DNA from: a virus
Length of the DNA stretch: 38,511 nt
Virus record (IMG/VR): IMGVR_UViG_3300043446_001168
Coordinates: 1 to 38,511 of that record
Reading direction: 5' to 3' (one strand)
Shown: positions 27,457 to 36,136 of the stretch, one piece after another
Numbering within the stretch: the first letter of the stretch is position 1
How the letters are laid out: each line of letters begins with the position of its first letter
Notes under the pieces: generated by a model
Databases searched by the model: none
Told to the model about the DNA's origin: nothing
The model's input: only the letters and a program-made list of their open reading frames with translations
Position numbers and translations under genes: made by a program

Positions 27457-28983
27457 ATGCAGACTACCCGATATAGCGCGCAAGACGAACAAGAACTGAT
27501 GGCGCGCCTGTGGGCGCCGGCGATCAAGGACAATCCGCTGGCGTTCGTGATGTTCGCGTTTCCGTGGGGGCAGGCAGGCACGCCACTCGAGCACTTCAGC
27601 GGACCGCGCAAGTGGCAGCGCGAGGTGCTGCAACAGATCGCTGACCACATCAAACAGAATGGCGGCAAGATTGACTTTGAGACGCTGCGCATGTCGGTGA
27701 GCTCGGGGCGCGGGATCGGTAAGTCGGCGTTGGTCAGTTGGATCACAATCTGGATGTTGTCGACGCGGATCGGCTCGACAACCATCATCTCGGCCAACAG
27801 CGAAAACCAGCTCAGAAGTATCACTTGGGCGGAAATTACAAAGTGGTTGGCGATGTCGATCAACAGCCATTGGTTTGAGGTGTCAGCTACCAGGCTGATG
27901 CCGGCGAAGTGGCTGACCGAGCTGGTCGAGCGCGACCTCAGAAAAGGCACGCGCTACTGGTCGGTCGAAGGACGGCTCTGGTCGGCGGAGAACCCCGACG
28001 CCTACGCTGGCGTGCACAACTTCGACGGGGTGATGGTGATCTTTGACGAGGCCAGTGGTATTGACGACGCCATCTGGGCGGTGACTAGCGGCTTTTTCAC
28101 CGAGAACACGCCGAACCGCTTTTGGATGGCGTTCAGCAACCCGCGACGCAACACGGGGTACTTCTACGAGACGCACCACAGCAAGCGCGACTTCTGGCAG
28201 ACGAAGATCGTAGACGCGCGCACGGTCGAAGGCACCGACAAGCAGGTCTACAACCAGATCATCGCGGAATACGGGCCCGACTCGAGCCAGGCGCACGTCG
28301 AGGTGTACGGTCAGTTCCCCAACGCCAACGATGACCAGTTCATCTCAGCAAGCCTGGTCGACGACGCGATGGCAAGACCGAAGTACAAGGACAACTCAGC
28401 GCCCATCGTGATCGGCGTGGACCCGGCGCGCTTCGGGGCGGACGCAACCGTCATCGCGGTCAGGCAAGGGCGCGACATCGTGAAGCTGATCAAGCACCGA
28501 GGCGACGACACTATGACCGTGGTCGGCCACGTGATCGACGCGATCGAGGAGTACAAGCCAGCGCTGGTGGTGATCGACGAGGGTGGGCTGGGGGCTGGTA
28601 TTGTTGATCGGCTGAAAGAGCAGCGGTACAAGGTGCGGGGCGTGAACTTTGGCAACAAGGCCAAGAATCCGATCATGTACGGCAACAAACGGGCGGAAAT
28701 GTGGGGTGAAATGCGGGAATGGTTGAAGTCGGCCAGCATACCGCTTGACAGATTCTTGAAAACTGATCTAATTTCGCCTATGATGAAGCCCGATTCGCGT
28801 GGCACGATCTTTTTGGAGAGCAAAAAGGACATGAAAGCTCGCGGTTTAGCCTCGCCGGACGCAGCAGACGCCATCGCAGTGACGTTTGCCTTCCCCGTGG
28901 CACACCGTGAGTACCGCGAACCGACCCGCGTGGCCCGCTCGTATGGGCCAAGCGCCGTAGCAACTGGCTGGATGGGAGCGTAA
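27457..28983 (+). CDS. terL: Terminase large subunit
   Basis: The 508-residue packaging motor has an ATPase with Walker A VSSGRGIGKSALVSW (about 82-96) and Walker B VMVIFDEASGID (about 191-202). The RNase H-like nuclease has acidic residues in VIGVDPARFGADATVIAV (about 317-334), VVIDEGGLGAG (about 370-380) and SPDAADAIAVTFA (about 467-479). It cuts concatemers and pumps DNA into the head. The ATG at 27457 has AGG 7 bases upstream; a TTG eight codons earlier is less likely. A P22-like portal and a circular map together suggest headful packaging. Confidence 0.9.
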   Translation: MQTTRYSAQDEQELMARLWAPAIKDNPLAFVMFAFPWGQAGTPLEHFSGPRKWQREVLQQIADHIKQNGGKIDFETLRMSVSSGRGIGKSALVSWITIWMLSTRIGSTTIISANSENQLRSITWAEITKWLAMSINSHWFEVSATRLMPAKWLTELVERDLRKGTRYWSVEGRLWSAENPDAYAGVHNFDGVMVIFDEASGIDDAIWAVTSGFFTENTPNRFWMAFSNPRRNTGYFYETHHSKRDFWQTKIVDARTVEGTDKQVYNQIIAEYGPDSSQAHVEVYGQFPNANDDQFISASLVDDAMARPKYKDNSAPIVIGVDPARFGADATVIAVRQGRDIVKLIKHRGDDTMTVVGHVIDAIEEYKPALVVIDEGGLGAGIVDRLKEQRYKVRGVNFGNKAKNPIMYGNKRAEMWGEMREWLKSASIPLDRFLKTDLISPMMKPDSRGTIFLESKKDMKARGLASPDAADAIAVTFAFPVAHREYREPTRVARSYGPSAVATGWMGA

Positions 28984-29244
28984 ATGGCTAAAAAAGGCGT
29001 ATCGCTAAGCGTTGGACGCGGTGAGAAGCTGCCCGTCAGCAAGGGCGCGGGGCTGACCGCCAAGGGGCGCGAAAAATACAATCGCGAGACTGGCTCGAAC
29101 CTCAAGGCGCCCGCCCCCAACCCCAAGACCAAGACCGACGCAGGGCGTAAAGCCAGCTTCTGCGCCCGGATGGAGGGCGTGGTCAAGCATGCCAAGGGCG
29201 ACGCAGAGCGCGCCAAAGCGTCCCTCAAACGTTGGAAGTGCTGA
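28984..29244 (+). CDS. DUF6321-like small basic protein
   Basis: 86 residues, very basic: MAKKGVSLSVGRGEKLPVSK, then GLTAKGREKYNRETGSNLKA and KASFCARMEGVVKHAKGDAE ending in LKRWKC. I recognise this as a conserved phage protein of the DUF6321 type, usually placed between terminase and portal. Its ATG follows the terminase stop directly. The charge suggests contact with DNA during packaging, but the function is unknown. Confidence 0.75.
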   Translation: MAKKGVSLSVGRGEKLPVSKGAGLTAKGREKYNRETGSNLKAPAPNPKTKTDAGRKASFCARMEGVVKHAKGDAERAKASLKRWKC

Positions 29245-29246
29245 TC

Positions 29247-29402
29247 ATGGCCACAAAACCTGGACTTTACGCTAACATCCACGCTAAGCAAGAGCGCATC
29301 AAAGCCGGCAGCGGCGAGAAGATGCGCAAGCCTGGCACCAAGGGCGCACCGACGGCCAAAGCGTTCAAAGAATCGGCCAAGACGGCCAAGAAAGGCAAGT
29401 GA
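29247..29402 (+). CDS. Small basic conserved phage protein
   Basis: A 51-residue gene below usual size limits, starting at ATG 29247, two bases after the previous stop. MATKPGLYANIHAKQERIKA, then GSGEKMRKPGTKGAPTAKAF, then a Lys-rich end. Similar short basic proteins stand beside DUF6321 in related phages. The function may be in packaging or DNA binding inside the head. Confidence 0.68.
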   Translation: MATKPGLYANIHAKQERIKAGSGEKMRKPGTKGAPTAKAFKESAKTAKKGK

Positions 29403-29404
29403 CC

Positions 29405-29554
29405 ATGCCACTCGTAAAAAGCACCAGCAAAGAGGCGTTCCGCAAGAACGTGAAGGCCGAAGTCAACGCCGGCAAGCCCGTCAAGCAGGCGGTTGCAATT
29501 GCGTATGCCACCAAACGTGCGGCAGCGCAAAAAACACCGGCAAAAAAGAAGTAA
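29405..29554 (+). CDS. Small basic conserved phage protein (DUF6496-like)
   Basis: A 49-residue gene two bases after the previous stop and one base before the portal ATG. MPLVKSTSKEAFRKNVKAEV, then NAGKPVKQAVAIAYATKRAA. The motif 'AGKPxKQAxAIAYxxKR' is well known from very small phage proteins near terminase and portal genes. Function unknown. Confidence 0.68.
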   Translation: MPLVKSTSKEAFRKNVKAEVNAGKPVKQAVAIAYATKRAAAQKTPAKKK

Positions 29555-29555
29555 T

Positions 29556-31748
29556 ATGGCAACAGACTACACCGGCATCAACGCCGCAGCCGCAGTTGCT
29601 GTCGGTGGCTCCGCCAGAGACAAGAGCGACGCAGACATCCTGGCACTCGCGCGCTCGCGCATGACCATGGCTATCTCGGCCACGTCCGAGAGCCGCGAGG
29701 ATGAGCTGGATGACCTGCGTTTTATGGCAGGCTCGCCCGACAACCAGTGGCAGTGGCCCGCCGACGTGCTGGCCACCCGTGGTGCGGTGCAGGGTCAGAC
29801 GATCAACGCCCGCCCCTGCCTGACGATCAACAAGCTGCCGCAGCACGTTCGCCAGGTGACGAACGACCAGCGCCAAAACCGCCCCTCGGCCAAGGTGATC
29901 CCCGCCGACGACAACGCGGACGTTCAGGTGGCAGAGGTGTTCGACGGCATGATCCGTCACATCGAGTACATCAGCGACGCTGACGTGGCCTACGACACCG
30001 CTTGCGAGAACCAGGTGACGTACGGCGAGGGCTACATCCGCATCCTGACCGAGTACTGCGACGACAACACGTTCAACCAAGACCTGAAGATCGGACGCAT
30101 CCGTAACAGCTTCAGTGTCTACATGGACCCGCTGATCCAAGACCCGTGCGGGGCCGACGCCCAGTGGTGCTTCGTGACGGAAGACATCACGCACCGCGAG
30201 TACGAGGAGCGCTTCCCCAACGCCACGCCCATCTCGACGATGGAAACGCTGGGCGTGGGCGACCAAGGCATCAGCCAATGGATCAACGAAAACACGGTCC
30301 GCATTGCCGACTACTATTACTACGAAAATACTAAACGCACCCTGCACCTGTACCCGGGCAACATGACCGCGTTTGCTGGCACGCAGGAGGACAAAGACCT
30401 GAAAGCCCTGTACGGCAAGCCGCTCAGGAAGCGCGAGGTCGATGTCAAGCAGGTCAAGTGGTGCAAGATCAACGGCTACGACATCCTCGAAAGCACCGAC
30501 TGGGCGGGCAAGTTCATTCCCGTTGTGCGTGTGATCGGCAACGAGTTCGAGGTCGATGGCCGCATCTTTATCAGCGGTTTGGTACGAAATGCCAAAGACG
30601 CGCAGCGCATGTACAACTATTGGGTTAGCCAAGAGGCAGAAATGCTGGCTTTGGCGCCCAAAGCGCCTTTTATTGGCTACGGCGGCCAGTTTGAGGGCTA
30701 TGAAAACCAGTGGAAAACCGCCAATACGACCAACTGGCCGTATTTGGAGGTCAATCCAGACGTTACAGACGGCGCTGGTAACGTTTTGCCGCTGCCCCAG
30801 CGTGCACCCCCGCCCCTGCCTCAAACGGGGCTCATACAGGCCAAAATGGGCGCTGCTGACGACATTAAAGCCTCAACAGGGCAGTACGACTCGAGCCTCG
30901 GTGCCACAAGCAACGAGCGCTCGGGCCGTGCGATCATGGCACGTGAGCGTCAGGCCGACACTGGCACGTATCACTTTGTGGACAACCTGGCCCGCGCGAT
31001 CCGTCACATTGGGCGCCAGCTGGTCGACCTGATTCCCAAGATTTACGACACTCAGCGCATTGCCCGCATCATTGGCGTGGACGGCGAGGCCAACATGGCT
31101 AAGATCGATCCGACCCAGCCGATGCCCGTGCGTGAGATTCGCGACGAGCGCGGCATCATCATCGAGAAGGTCTACAACCCCGGCGTGGGCAAGTACGACG
31201 TGATTGTGACGACCGGCCCGAGTTATTTGACCAAGCGCCAAGAGGCCATGGACGCGATGAGCCAGATTCTGCAAGGCAACCCGGCCTTGTGGAGCGCTGC
31301 TGGCGATCTGTTCGTCAAGAACATGGACTGGCCGGGCGCGGACGAGCTGGCAGCCCGTCTGAAGAAGATGATCGACCCCAAGCTGCTGGAAGATCAAGAC
31401 GATCCGGCACTGCAAGCGGCTAACCAGCAGATTCAGGCCATGGCCGCCGAGATGGAGCAGATGTACAACATGCTTCAGAACGTCCAAAGCTCGATGGAGT
31501 CGCGCGATCTGATGATCAAGAGCTTCGAGGCCCAGGTCAAGGCGTACGACGCCGAAACCAAGCGTATCAGCGCGGTGCAGGCCAGCATGAGCCCAGAGCA
31601 AATTCAAGACATCGTGATGGGCACGATCCACGCGGCCATCGACACGGGCGACTTGGTGCCAGGCGAAGGGGCGCTGCGCGCACCCATGATGCCCGAGCCC
31701 ATGGAAGCGCCCGGCGCACCAGAACAACCTGAAGGAATGATGCAATGA
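29556..31748 (+). CDS. Portal protein, P22-like
   Basis: The 730-residue protein is close to the 725 residues of P22 gp1. The N-terminal region (SRMTMAISATSESREDELDD, then LRFMAGSPDNQWQWPADVLA and PCLTINKLPQHVRQVTNDQR) is characteristic of P22-type portals. The middle has GYIRILTEYCDDNTFNQDLK and MDPLIQDPCGADAQWCFVTE. The C-terminal 120 residues are a long helix (ALQAANQQIQAMAAEMEQMY), like the P22 barrel, ending in a Pro/Glu-rich tail. It forms the dodecameric ring for DNA entry. ATG at 29556; the frame is open upstream through the previous gene but is not used. Confidence 0.9.
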   Translation: MATDYTGINAAAAVAVGGSARDKSDADILALARSRMTMAISATSESREDELDDLRFMAGSPDNQWQWPADVLATRGAVQGQTINARPCLTINKLPQHVRQVTNDQRQNRPSAKVIPADDNADVQVAEVFDGMIRHIEYISDADVAYDTACENQVTYGEGYIRILTEYCDDNTFNQDLKIGRIRNSFSVYMDPLIQDPCGADAQWCFVTEDITHREYEERFPNATPISTMETLGVGDQGISQWINENTVRIADYYYYENTKRTLHLYPGNMTAFAGTQEDKDLKALYGKPLRKREVDVKQVKWCKINGYDILESTDWAGKFIPVVRVIGNEFEVDGRIFISGLVRNAKDAQRMYNYWVSQEAEMLALAPKAPFIGYGGQFEGYENQWKTANTTNWPYLEVNPDVTDGAGNVLPLPQRAPPPLPQTGLIQAKMGAADDIKASTGQYDSSLGATSNERSGRAIMARERQADTGTYHFVDNLARAIRHIGRQLVDLIPKIYDTQRIARIIGVDGEANMAKIDPTQPMPVREIRDERGIIIEKVYNPGVGKYDVIVTTGPSYLTKRQEAMDAMSQILQGNPALWSAAGDLFVKNMDWPGADELAARLKKMIDPKLLEDQDDPALQAANQQIQAMAAEMEQMYNMLQNVQSSMESRDLMIKSFEAQVKAYDAETKRISAVQASMSPEQIQDIVMGTIHAAIDTGDLVPGEGALRAPMMPEPMEAPGAPEQPEGMMQ

Positions 31749-32110
31749 GCACCGCAGCCGATTTCATAGGCATACTGTTTCTAGCTCGCGATGTGGCCCA
31801 CTCGGTTCACCTGAACACGCGCAGCTTTAGCAAGCACACGGCACTCAACATTTTTTACGACCGCATCATCGATGTGGCCGATGACTTTGCTGAAACTTAC
31901 CAAGGCACGCATGGACTGATTGGCCCGATTACGTTACAGTCTGCCAAGAAAACAGCAAACATTGTTGAGTTTTTGGAAGACTCTCTTGCGCAAGTTCAGG
32001 CAATGCGTTACGAAGTGTGCGACAAAGACGATACATCGTTGCAACAGCTGATTGACAACATTGTTGAAGTCTATCGGCGCACGCTTTACAAGCTCAAATT
32101 CTTGGCATAA
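31745..32110 (+). CDS. DUF5856-like helical protein
   Basis: 121 residues, entirely helical: ADFIGILFLARDVAHSVHLN, then TRSFSKHTALNIFYDRIIDV, then AETYQGTHGLIGPITLQ. The ordered His residues (VAHSVHLNT, KHTALNIFY) and Asp/Glu partners suggest a four-helix, ferritin-like or Dps-like fold. I recognise a conserved phage family, probably DUF5856. The ATG overlaps the portal stop. Role unknown; possibly metal binding or a virion-associated factor. Confidence 0.68.
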   Translation: MSTAADFIGILFLARDVAHSVHLNTRSFSKHTALNIFYDRIIDVADDFAETYQGTHGLIGPITLQSAKKTANIVEFLEDSLAQVQAMRYEVCDKDDTSLQQLIDNIVEVYRRTLYKLKFLA

Positions 32111-32121
32111 GGTGAATCGCC

Positions 32122-32520
32122 ATGGCAAGCTATAACAAATTTCAACCCGCTATTGAAAACCTGTTTGAGAACATCAACGCAGGTTCTGATTCGTGGGTTA
32201 TCAAGTTGGCGACAGCTGTCAGCCAGGCCGCCGGCACGATTACCGAAGTGGCCAACGGCAACGGTTACACGACTGGCGGTAACGCAGCGGCTACGGTGAG
32301 CGCCACGCAAAGCGGCGGCACCTACAAGCTGGTTTTGAGTAGCCCGACGGCCTGGACGGCCAGCGGAGCAGGGTTTTCGTTTCAATACGCCGTGTTGACC
32401 GACTCGACGACGGGCACCAACGTGGCTTATTGGGACTATGGCAGCTCGCAGACTGTGGCTGCGGGTGAAACTGTAACTGTGACGCTGGATGGCACCAATG
32501 GGGTCTTCCAAGCGACTTAA
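32122..32520 (+). CDS. Small virion protein (hypothetical)
   Basis: 132 residues: a short helix MASYNKFQPAIENLFENINA followed by beta strands (SWVIKLATAVSQAAGTITEV, YKLVLSSPTAWTASGAGFSF, VNVAYWDYGSSQTV-type segments). It resembles small phage structural proteins beginning with 'KFQPFVE' that are placed next to head or tail genes. GGTGAATCGCC precedes the ATG. Confidence 0.6.
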   Translation: MASYNKFQPAIENLFENINAGSDSWVIKLATAVSQAAGTITEVANGNGYTTGGNAAATVSATQSGGTYKLVLSSPTAWTASGAGFSFQYAVLTDSTTGTNVAYWDYGSSQTVAAGETVTVTLDGTNGVFQAT

Positions 32521-32522
32521 CT

Positions 32523-33407
32523 ATGGGATTAGTGGCCTATCTTCTGTGCGAGGATGGCTCCTATCTTGTTCAGGAAGATGGAGGGAAGCTAGACCTTGAA
32601 CCGTTACAGTACATTGTTGACGCAGCGTATGGCTCGTACACGGTTACGGGTCAAGCTGCGGCTATCGCCAAAAACCGGGCTCTTAGCGCCGGATATGGTT
32701 CGTACGCGGTCACAGGTCAAAGCGCCAGCATCTACCGAAGCAAGCTCGTCAGCGCTTCAGCTGGCAGCTACGCCGTCACTGGCCAAGACGCAAGCATTTA
32801 CCGAAACAAAGCGGTATCAGCTGCGGCTGGCAGTTACTCGGTTACGGGCCAGGACGCCACAATTCTACGGTCCAAGGCTGTCAGCGCTAGTGCAGGCAGC
32901 TACACAGTTACGGGCCAGTCTGCAAGCATCTACCGATCAAAACTGGTTACTGCCGCTGCGGGCAGCTACACAATCACTGGCCAAGACGCTGCGATCCGGC
33001 GAGGGCATTCCATTACCGCCTCAGCCGGCACCTACACCGTCACAGGGCAGTCTGCCGACCTGCTGCGATCCAAGCTCGTCACCGCGTCAGCTGGAAGCTA
33101 TGCGGTTACTGGACAAGCAGCCAGCATCAAAAGAACGCGGATCGTCGCGGCTGATGCTGGATCGTATGCAGTCAGCGGCCAAAATGCGACAATCTCATAC
33201 GTTCGCAACATCACGTGTGAATTTGGGGTGTATGGCCTCACAGGCGAGCCTGCAACCATCGCTCTTGATCGAGTCGTCTCAGCGGCATACGGCGTCTATT
33301 CAGTCGCCGGCCAAGAGGCGGCAATCGTTATTGGCGGGCAGCCCATACCTATTGTGGACAACCCCTTTCTTAAGTTAAGATCGTTCACTGAACGAAGGAG
33401 ATTCTGA
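32523..33407 (+). CDS. Repeat protein with eleven 22-residue units (putative virion protein)
   Basis: The 294-residue protein starts with LLCEDGSYLVQEDGGKLDLE, a short motif found in phage structural proteins. Residues 34-275 are eleven tandem 22-residue units with consensus AGSYxVTGQxAxIxRxKxVSAS. Each unit would make two or three beta strands, giving a long fibre or solenoid. The first and last units are more divergent. The C-terminus ends SFTERRRF. The ribosome site is weak (no clear SD near 32510). It may be a flexible virion fibre. Confidence 0.65.
   Translation: MGLVAYLLCEDGSYLVQEDGGKLDLEPLQYIVDAAYGSYTVTGQAAAIAKNRALSAGYGSYAVTGQSASIYRSKLVSASAGSYAVTGQDASIYRNKAVSAAAGSYSVTGQDATILRSKAVSASAGSYTVTGQSASIYRSKLVTAAAGSYTITGQDAAIRRGHSITASAGTYTVTGQSADLLRSKLVTASAGSYAVTGQAASIKRTRIVAADAGSYAVSGQNATISYVRNITCEFGVYGLTGEPATIALDRVVSAAYGVYSVAGQEAAIVIGGQPIPIVDNPFLKLRSFTERRRF
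32622..33347 (+). repeat. 66-bp tandem repeat, 11 units
   Basis: The in-frame units of 66 bp code for the 22-residue repeats of the overlying gene. Central units are more alike at DNA level (for example GCTGGCAGCTAC- and GTTACGGGCCAG-type blocks), suggesting recent duplication or gene conversion. Copy number may vary between related phages. Confidence 0.8.
33352..33381 (+). promoter_or_regulatory. Possible internal promoter
   Basis: TTGTGG (33352-33357), an 18-nt spacer and TAAGAT (33376-33381), the same -10 as at 453-458, lie at the end of the repeat gene. A dyad TCGTTC-ACT-GAACGA (33381-33395) follows and touches the AAGGAG of the next gene. The -35 match is poor. Confidence 0.28.
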
Positions 33408-33712
33408 TGGCAATCAACCTCAAAGCAATTACCTCGGTGCTGGGTTACCAGCAGATCACCAGTCTGAGTTCGGCCACCAAGCTGACCGTGCCTCAGAAGG
33501 ATTTGTCTGGTCTGGCCGGCTCACCCCGTATTGCGATCATTACGCCCGAGGCCCAGGCTGTGCGCTGGCGCGATGATGGCGTGGCCCCCACTGCCAGCGT
33601 TGGTATGCCCCTGGCTGCTGGCGTGACGCTGCAATACGACGGCGACATCAACCAGATTCAGTTCATCGAACAAACTGGCGGCGCTAAACTGAACATCACC
33701 TACTATTCTTGA
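33407..33712 (+). CDS. Small virion protein (hypothetical)
   Basis: 101 residues: MAINLKAITSVLGYQQITSL, then LTVPQKDLSGLAGSPRIAII, then AVRWRDDGVAPTASVGMPLA and QIQFIEQTGGAKLNITYY. This is a single beta-barrel-like domain with the 'RWRDDGxxPTxxxGxPL' pattern I associate with small phage structural or decoration proteins. AAGGAG precedes the ATG, which shares one base with the previous stop. Confidence 0.62.
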   Translation: MAINLKAITSVLGYQQITSLSSATKLTVPQKDLSGLAGSPRIAIITPEAQAVRWRDDGVAPTASVGMPLAAGVTLQYDGDINQIQFIEQTGGAKLNITYYS

Positions 33713-33719
33713 GGTTGAC

Positions 33720-34208
33720 ATGGACATCTCTAACGAAAACCCCTCTGTCGATCCGATCCAGTACATCACCAAGCAGTTGCCCAAAGATTTGGTGCAGATG
33801 CTGCAACTGCGTGACGAGCTGGCCAAGCGCCAAGGCGCCCTGACAGCAGTTGAAGACGCTGTGGCAGACCGCGCCAAGGCTAAGGCTGCACTCGAGGCCG
33901 CCCAGGCTGAAGCACTGGCTGTGCGGGCCGACGCCAAGCAAACGGCTGATGAGATCAAAGCGGCTGCGCAAGCCGATGCTGATGATGCCAAGCGCATGGT
34001 GGCCGACGCCACGGCAGCCAACAAAGCGTTGGCCGCACGCGAGAAGGCTGTCGGCGACCGCGAATCAACCGTGGCTACCCGCGAAGCCGCACAAGCCAAG
34101 GCGCAAGCCGATATTGAACAAAAACGCGCTGATTTGGCTGCTCAAGTTGCAGCTCACGAAGCCCGAGTCAAAGCATTCCAAGACAAAGTTGCCGCTCTGA
34201 GCGCTTGA
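33720..34208 (+). CDS. Alanine-rich coiled-coil protein (hypothetical)
   Basis: The 162-residue protein is one long helix from about residue 20: QYITKQLPKDLVQMLQLRDE, then a heptad region rich in Ala, Lys, Glu and Asp (RAKAKAALEAAQAEALAVRA, KRADLAAQVAAHEARVKAFQ). It forms an obvious coiled coil and lies between the small virion genes and the adhesins. It could be a fibre shaft, an assembly chaperone or a second scaffold-like protein. Confidence 0.55.
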   Translation: MDISNENPSVDPIQYITKQLPKDLVQMLQLRDELAKRQGALTAVEDAVADRAKAKAALEAAQAEALAVRADAKQTADEIKAAAQADADDAKRMVADATAANKALAAREKAVGDRESTVATREAAQAKAQADIEQKRADLAAQVAAHEARVKAFQDKVAALSA

Positions 34209-34225
34209 TCTTGATGGAGTAACAC

Positions 34226-36136
34226 ATGGCCGTCAATCTCTCTCCCGTGGGCGGCGTTGCGGCCCAGTTCTTTACCAGCACGGGTGCCGTGCTGACTGGC
34301 GGCAAGTTGTACACCTATGCTGCTGGCACTACGACTCCTGCTGCCACGTATACCAGTTCCAACGGTTTGACCGCATGGACCAACCCTGTGGTGCTGGACG
34401 CCGCAGGGCGCGTTCCTGGCAGCGGTGAGATTTGGTTGACCGACGGCGTTGTTTACAAATTTGTATTAAAAGACAGCAACGATGTGCTGATTGCCACGTA
34501 TGACAATGTTACGGGTATCAATTCAAATTCGGTGTCATACACCAATCAGCAAGAAATTGTGACGGCCACGGCGGGTCAAACCGTATTTGATCTGTCCATT
34601 AGCTATCAACCTGGCACCAACAGCTTGTCGGTGTTTGTTGATGGGGTAAATCAATATGGCCCCGGCGCGTCATATTCTTATGTTGAAACCGACAGCAACA
34701 CGGTGACGTTCAACAGTGGTTTGCATGTCGGCGCTGAGGTCAAATTTACGACTACGCAACAGCAAGGCGCTGGTGCTGTGGACGCATCGCAAGTATCTTA
34801 CGATCCACCGTTCACTAACAGTGTTGCCACAAATGTTGAAAGTAGATTGGCTAATTTTGTTTTGGTTACTGATTTTGGCGCAACTTGTGATGGAACAACT
34901 GATGATAGCGCCGCCGTACAAGCTGCGGTTAATTATTGTTTAAGTTTTAACGGCGCTAAAACTTTAATTGTTCCGGGAAAATGTAGGCTGGCATCGTCAA
35001 TCATAATTAACAGACTTGTTGATACAACAAGCACAAGATTTCGGATTATTGGTGAAGGTTCTGACGCTGGTTTTTACACAACAACCAATGTTGTTATGTT
35101 TGACACAACATTGCCAGTTACAACCGACCCCCAAAGTGAAAACATTTCCTTTGAGGGAGTTACTTTTTCCACTGACAATAACACCCGAAACACTTTTGTT
35201 TTAGCTGCGGGTAAGTTTTTACGCATGCAATTTATTAACTGCGATTTTCAGTTAATTCGTTGTATGTATTCGACTGTTCTTTATGCTCAGACTTACCATT
35301 TCTATCAATGCCGTGCTCGTTATTGGCTAGACTACTTTTTTTCTAGTTCTGGTGCTTACGATTTTCATGCTGAAATTGACATGAAAGGTGGCGGCACTGG
35401 GTTTAGATTGCTTTCTGCAACTCGACCAGTTTTGCGCGCTGATTTAACTGACTGCACATTTGAAGGTTGCTCAGGTTCTTTTATTACGGCTGGCGATGCT
35501 AATGGTTTGACCATCGCCAACAACTATATCGAATACAACGGCAGCGTTGCGTTAAATTTTGATAATGGTTATTCAAATTCAACAATTACAGTTAGCGGCA
35601 ATACTTTTGTTCAAACTGCCCCACAAATTGCAGACCCAAACTATTACGATATTCAATGGGGGCAGACTACTCGTGCGGTTTCTTTTGGAAACTATTGCAA
35701 CGGAAAACTTCACAATACGTCAAAAATCACTGGTGCTGATAGACTGTTAACAATATCTGGTGACTATGCTGCTGTTGAGTTGTACAAAGGTTTTGGCAAC
35801 AGCTTATATGACCCCGCTAGAAATGCGGTTGGTAACGTTGCGCTAACTGTTAACAATCGTCAAGTATTGTCTATTGGTAATAATTGGACAGGTATTGATG
35901 CTGATTTTGGCGGCACAAACCTTGGACCAGGCGTTGTACAAAACGGTGCTTATGTTCCTGTTCGTTTAATTAGCGGCAATCAAAATCCAGGTACAAATAA
36001 TGCGTATTACGGAAATCCGTATTGGACTGTTGGGTCTGTGGTAACAAATTCAGCGCCCGCTGTTGGATCGCCTAAAGGCTGGGTTTGCACCGTCAGCGGG
36101 CAACCTGGTACTTGGGTTTCACAAGGCAATCTGTAA
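34226..36136 (+). CDS. Tailspike 1 (pectate-lyase-like beta-helix adhesin)
   Basis: The 636-residue protein has an N-terminal virion-binding domain (about 1-95), MAVNLSPVGGVAAQFFTSTG, then LTGGKLYTYAAGTTTPAATY and a 'VLDAAGRVPGSGEIWL' segment, as in many podovirus spikes. A small beta domain follows (about 110-185). From about 210, VTDFGATCDGTTDDSAAVQA begins a right-handed beta-helix of the pectate-lyase superfamily, with NNYIEYN and SGNTFVQ rungs. The C-terminal 60 residues form a separate domain ending SGQPGTWVSQGNL. GC drops from about 60% to 33-37% where the helix begins, so the adhesin part was probably acquired separately. Confidence 0.82.
   Translation: MAVNLSPVGGVAAQFFTSTGAVLTGGKLYTYAAGTTTPAATYTSSNGLTAWTNPVVLDAAGRVPGSGEIWLTDGVVYKFVLKDSNDVLIATYDNVTGINSNSVSYTNQQEIVTATAGQTVFDLSISYQPGTNSLSVFVDGVNQYGPGASYSYVETDSNTVTFNSGLHVGAEVKFTTTQQQGAGAVDASQVSYDPPFTNSVATNVESRLANFVLVTDFGATCDGTTDDSAAVQAAVNYCLSFNGAKTLIVPGKCRLASSIIINRLVDTTSTRFRIIGEGSDAGFYTTTNVVMFDTTLPVTTDPQSENISFEGVTFSTDNNTRNTFVLAAGKFLRMQFINCDFQLIRCMYSTVLYAQTYHFYQCRARYWLDYFFSSSGAYDFHAEIDMKGGGTGFRLLSATRPVLRADLTDCTFEGCSGSFITAGDANGLTIANNYIEYNGSVALNFDNGYSNSTITVSGNTFVQTAPQIADPNYYDIQWGQTTRAVSFGNYCNGKLHNTSKITGADRLLTISGDYAAVELYKGFGNSLYDPARNAVGNVALTVNNRQVLSIGNNWTGIDADFGGTNLGPGVVQNGAYVPVRLISGNQNPGTNNAYYGNPYWTVGSVVTNSAPAVGSPKGWVCTVSGQPGTWVSQGNL

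Noticed and set aside
28311-29411. 366-codon open frame on the minus strand over the terminase large subunit and basic-protein genes
   Set aside because: It is antisense to clear genes, has no ribosome site or family motif, and arises from the GC-rich codon bias of the plus strand.
29481-30824. 447-codon minus-strand open frame over the portal gene
   Set aside because: The portal on the plus strand is unambiguous; this frame shows no recognisable domain and has the His/Val/Leu-rich composition typical of antisense shadows.
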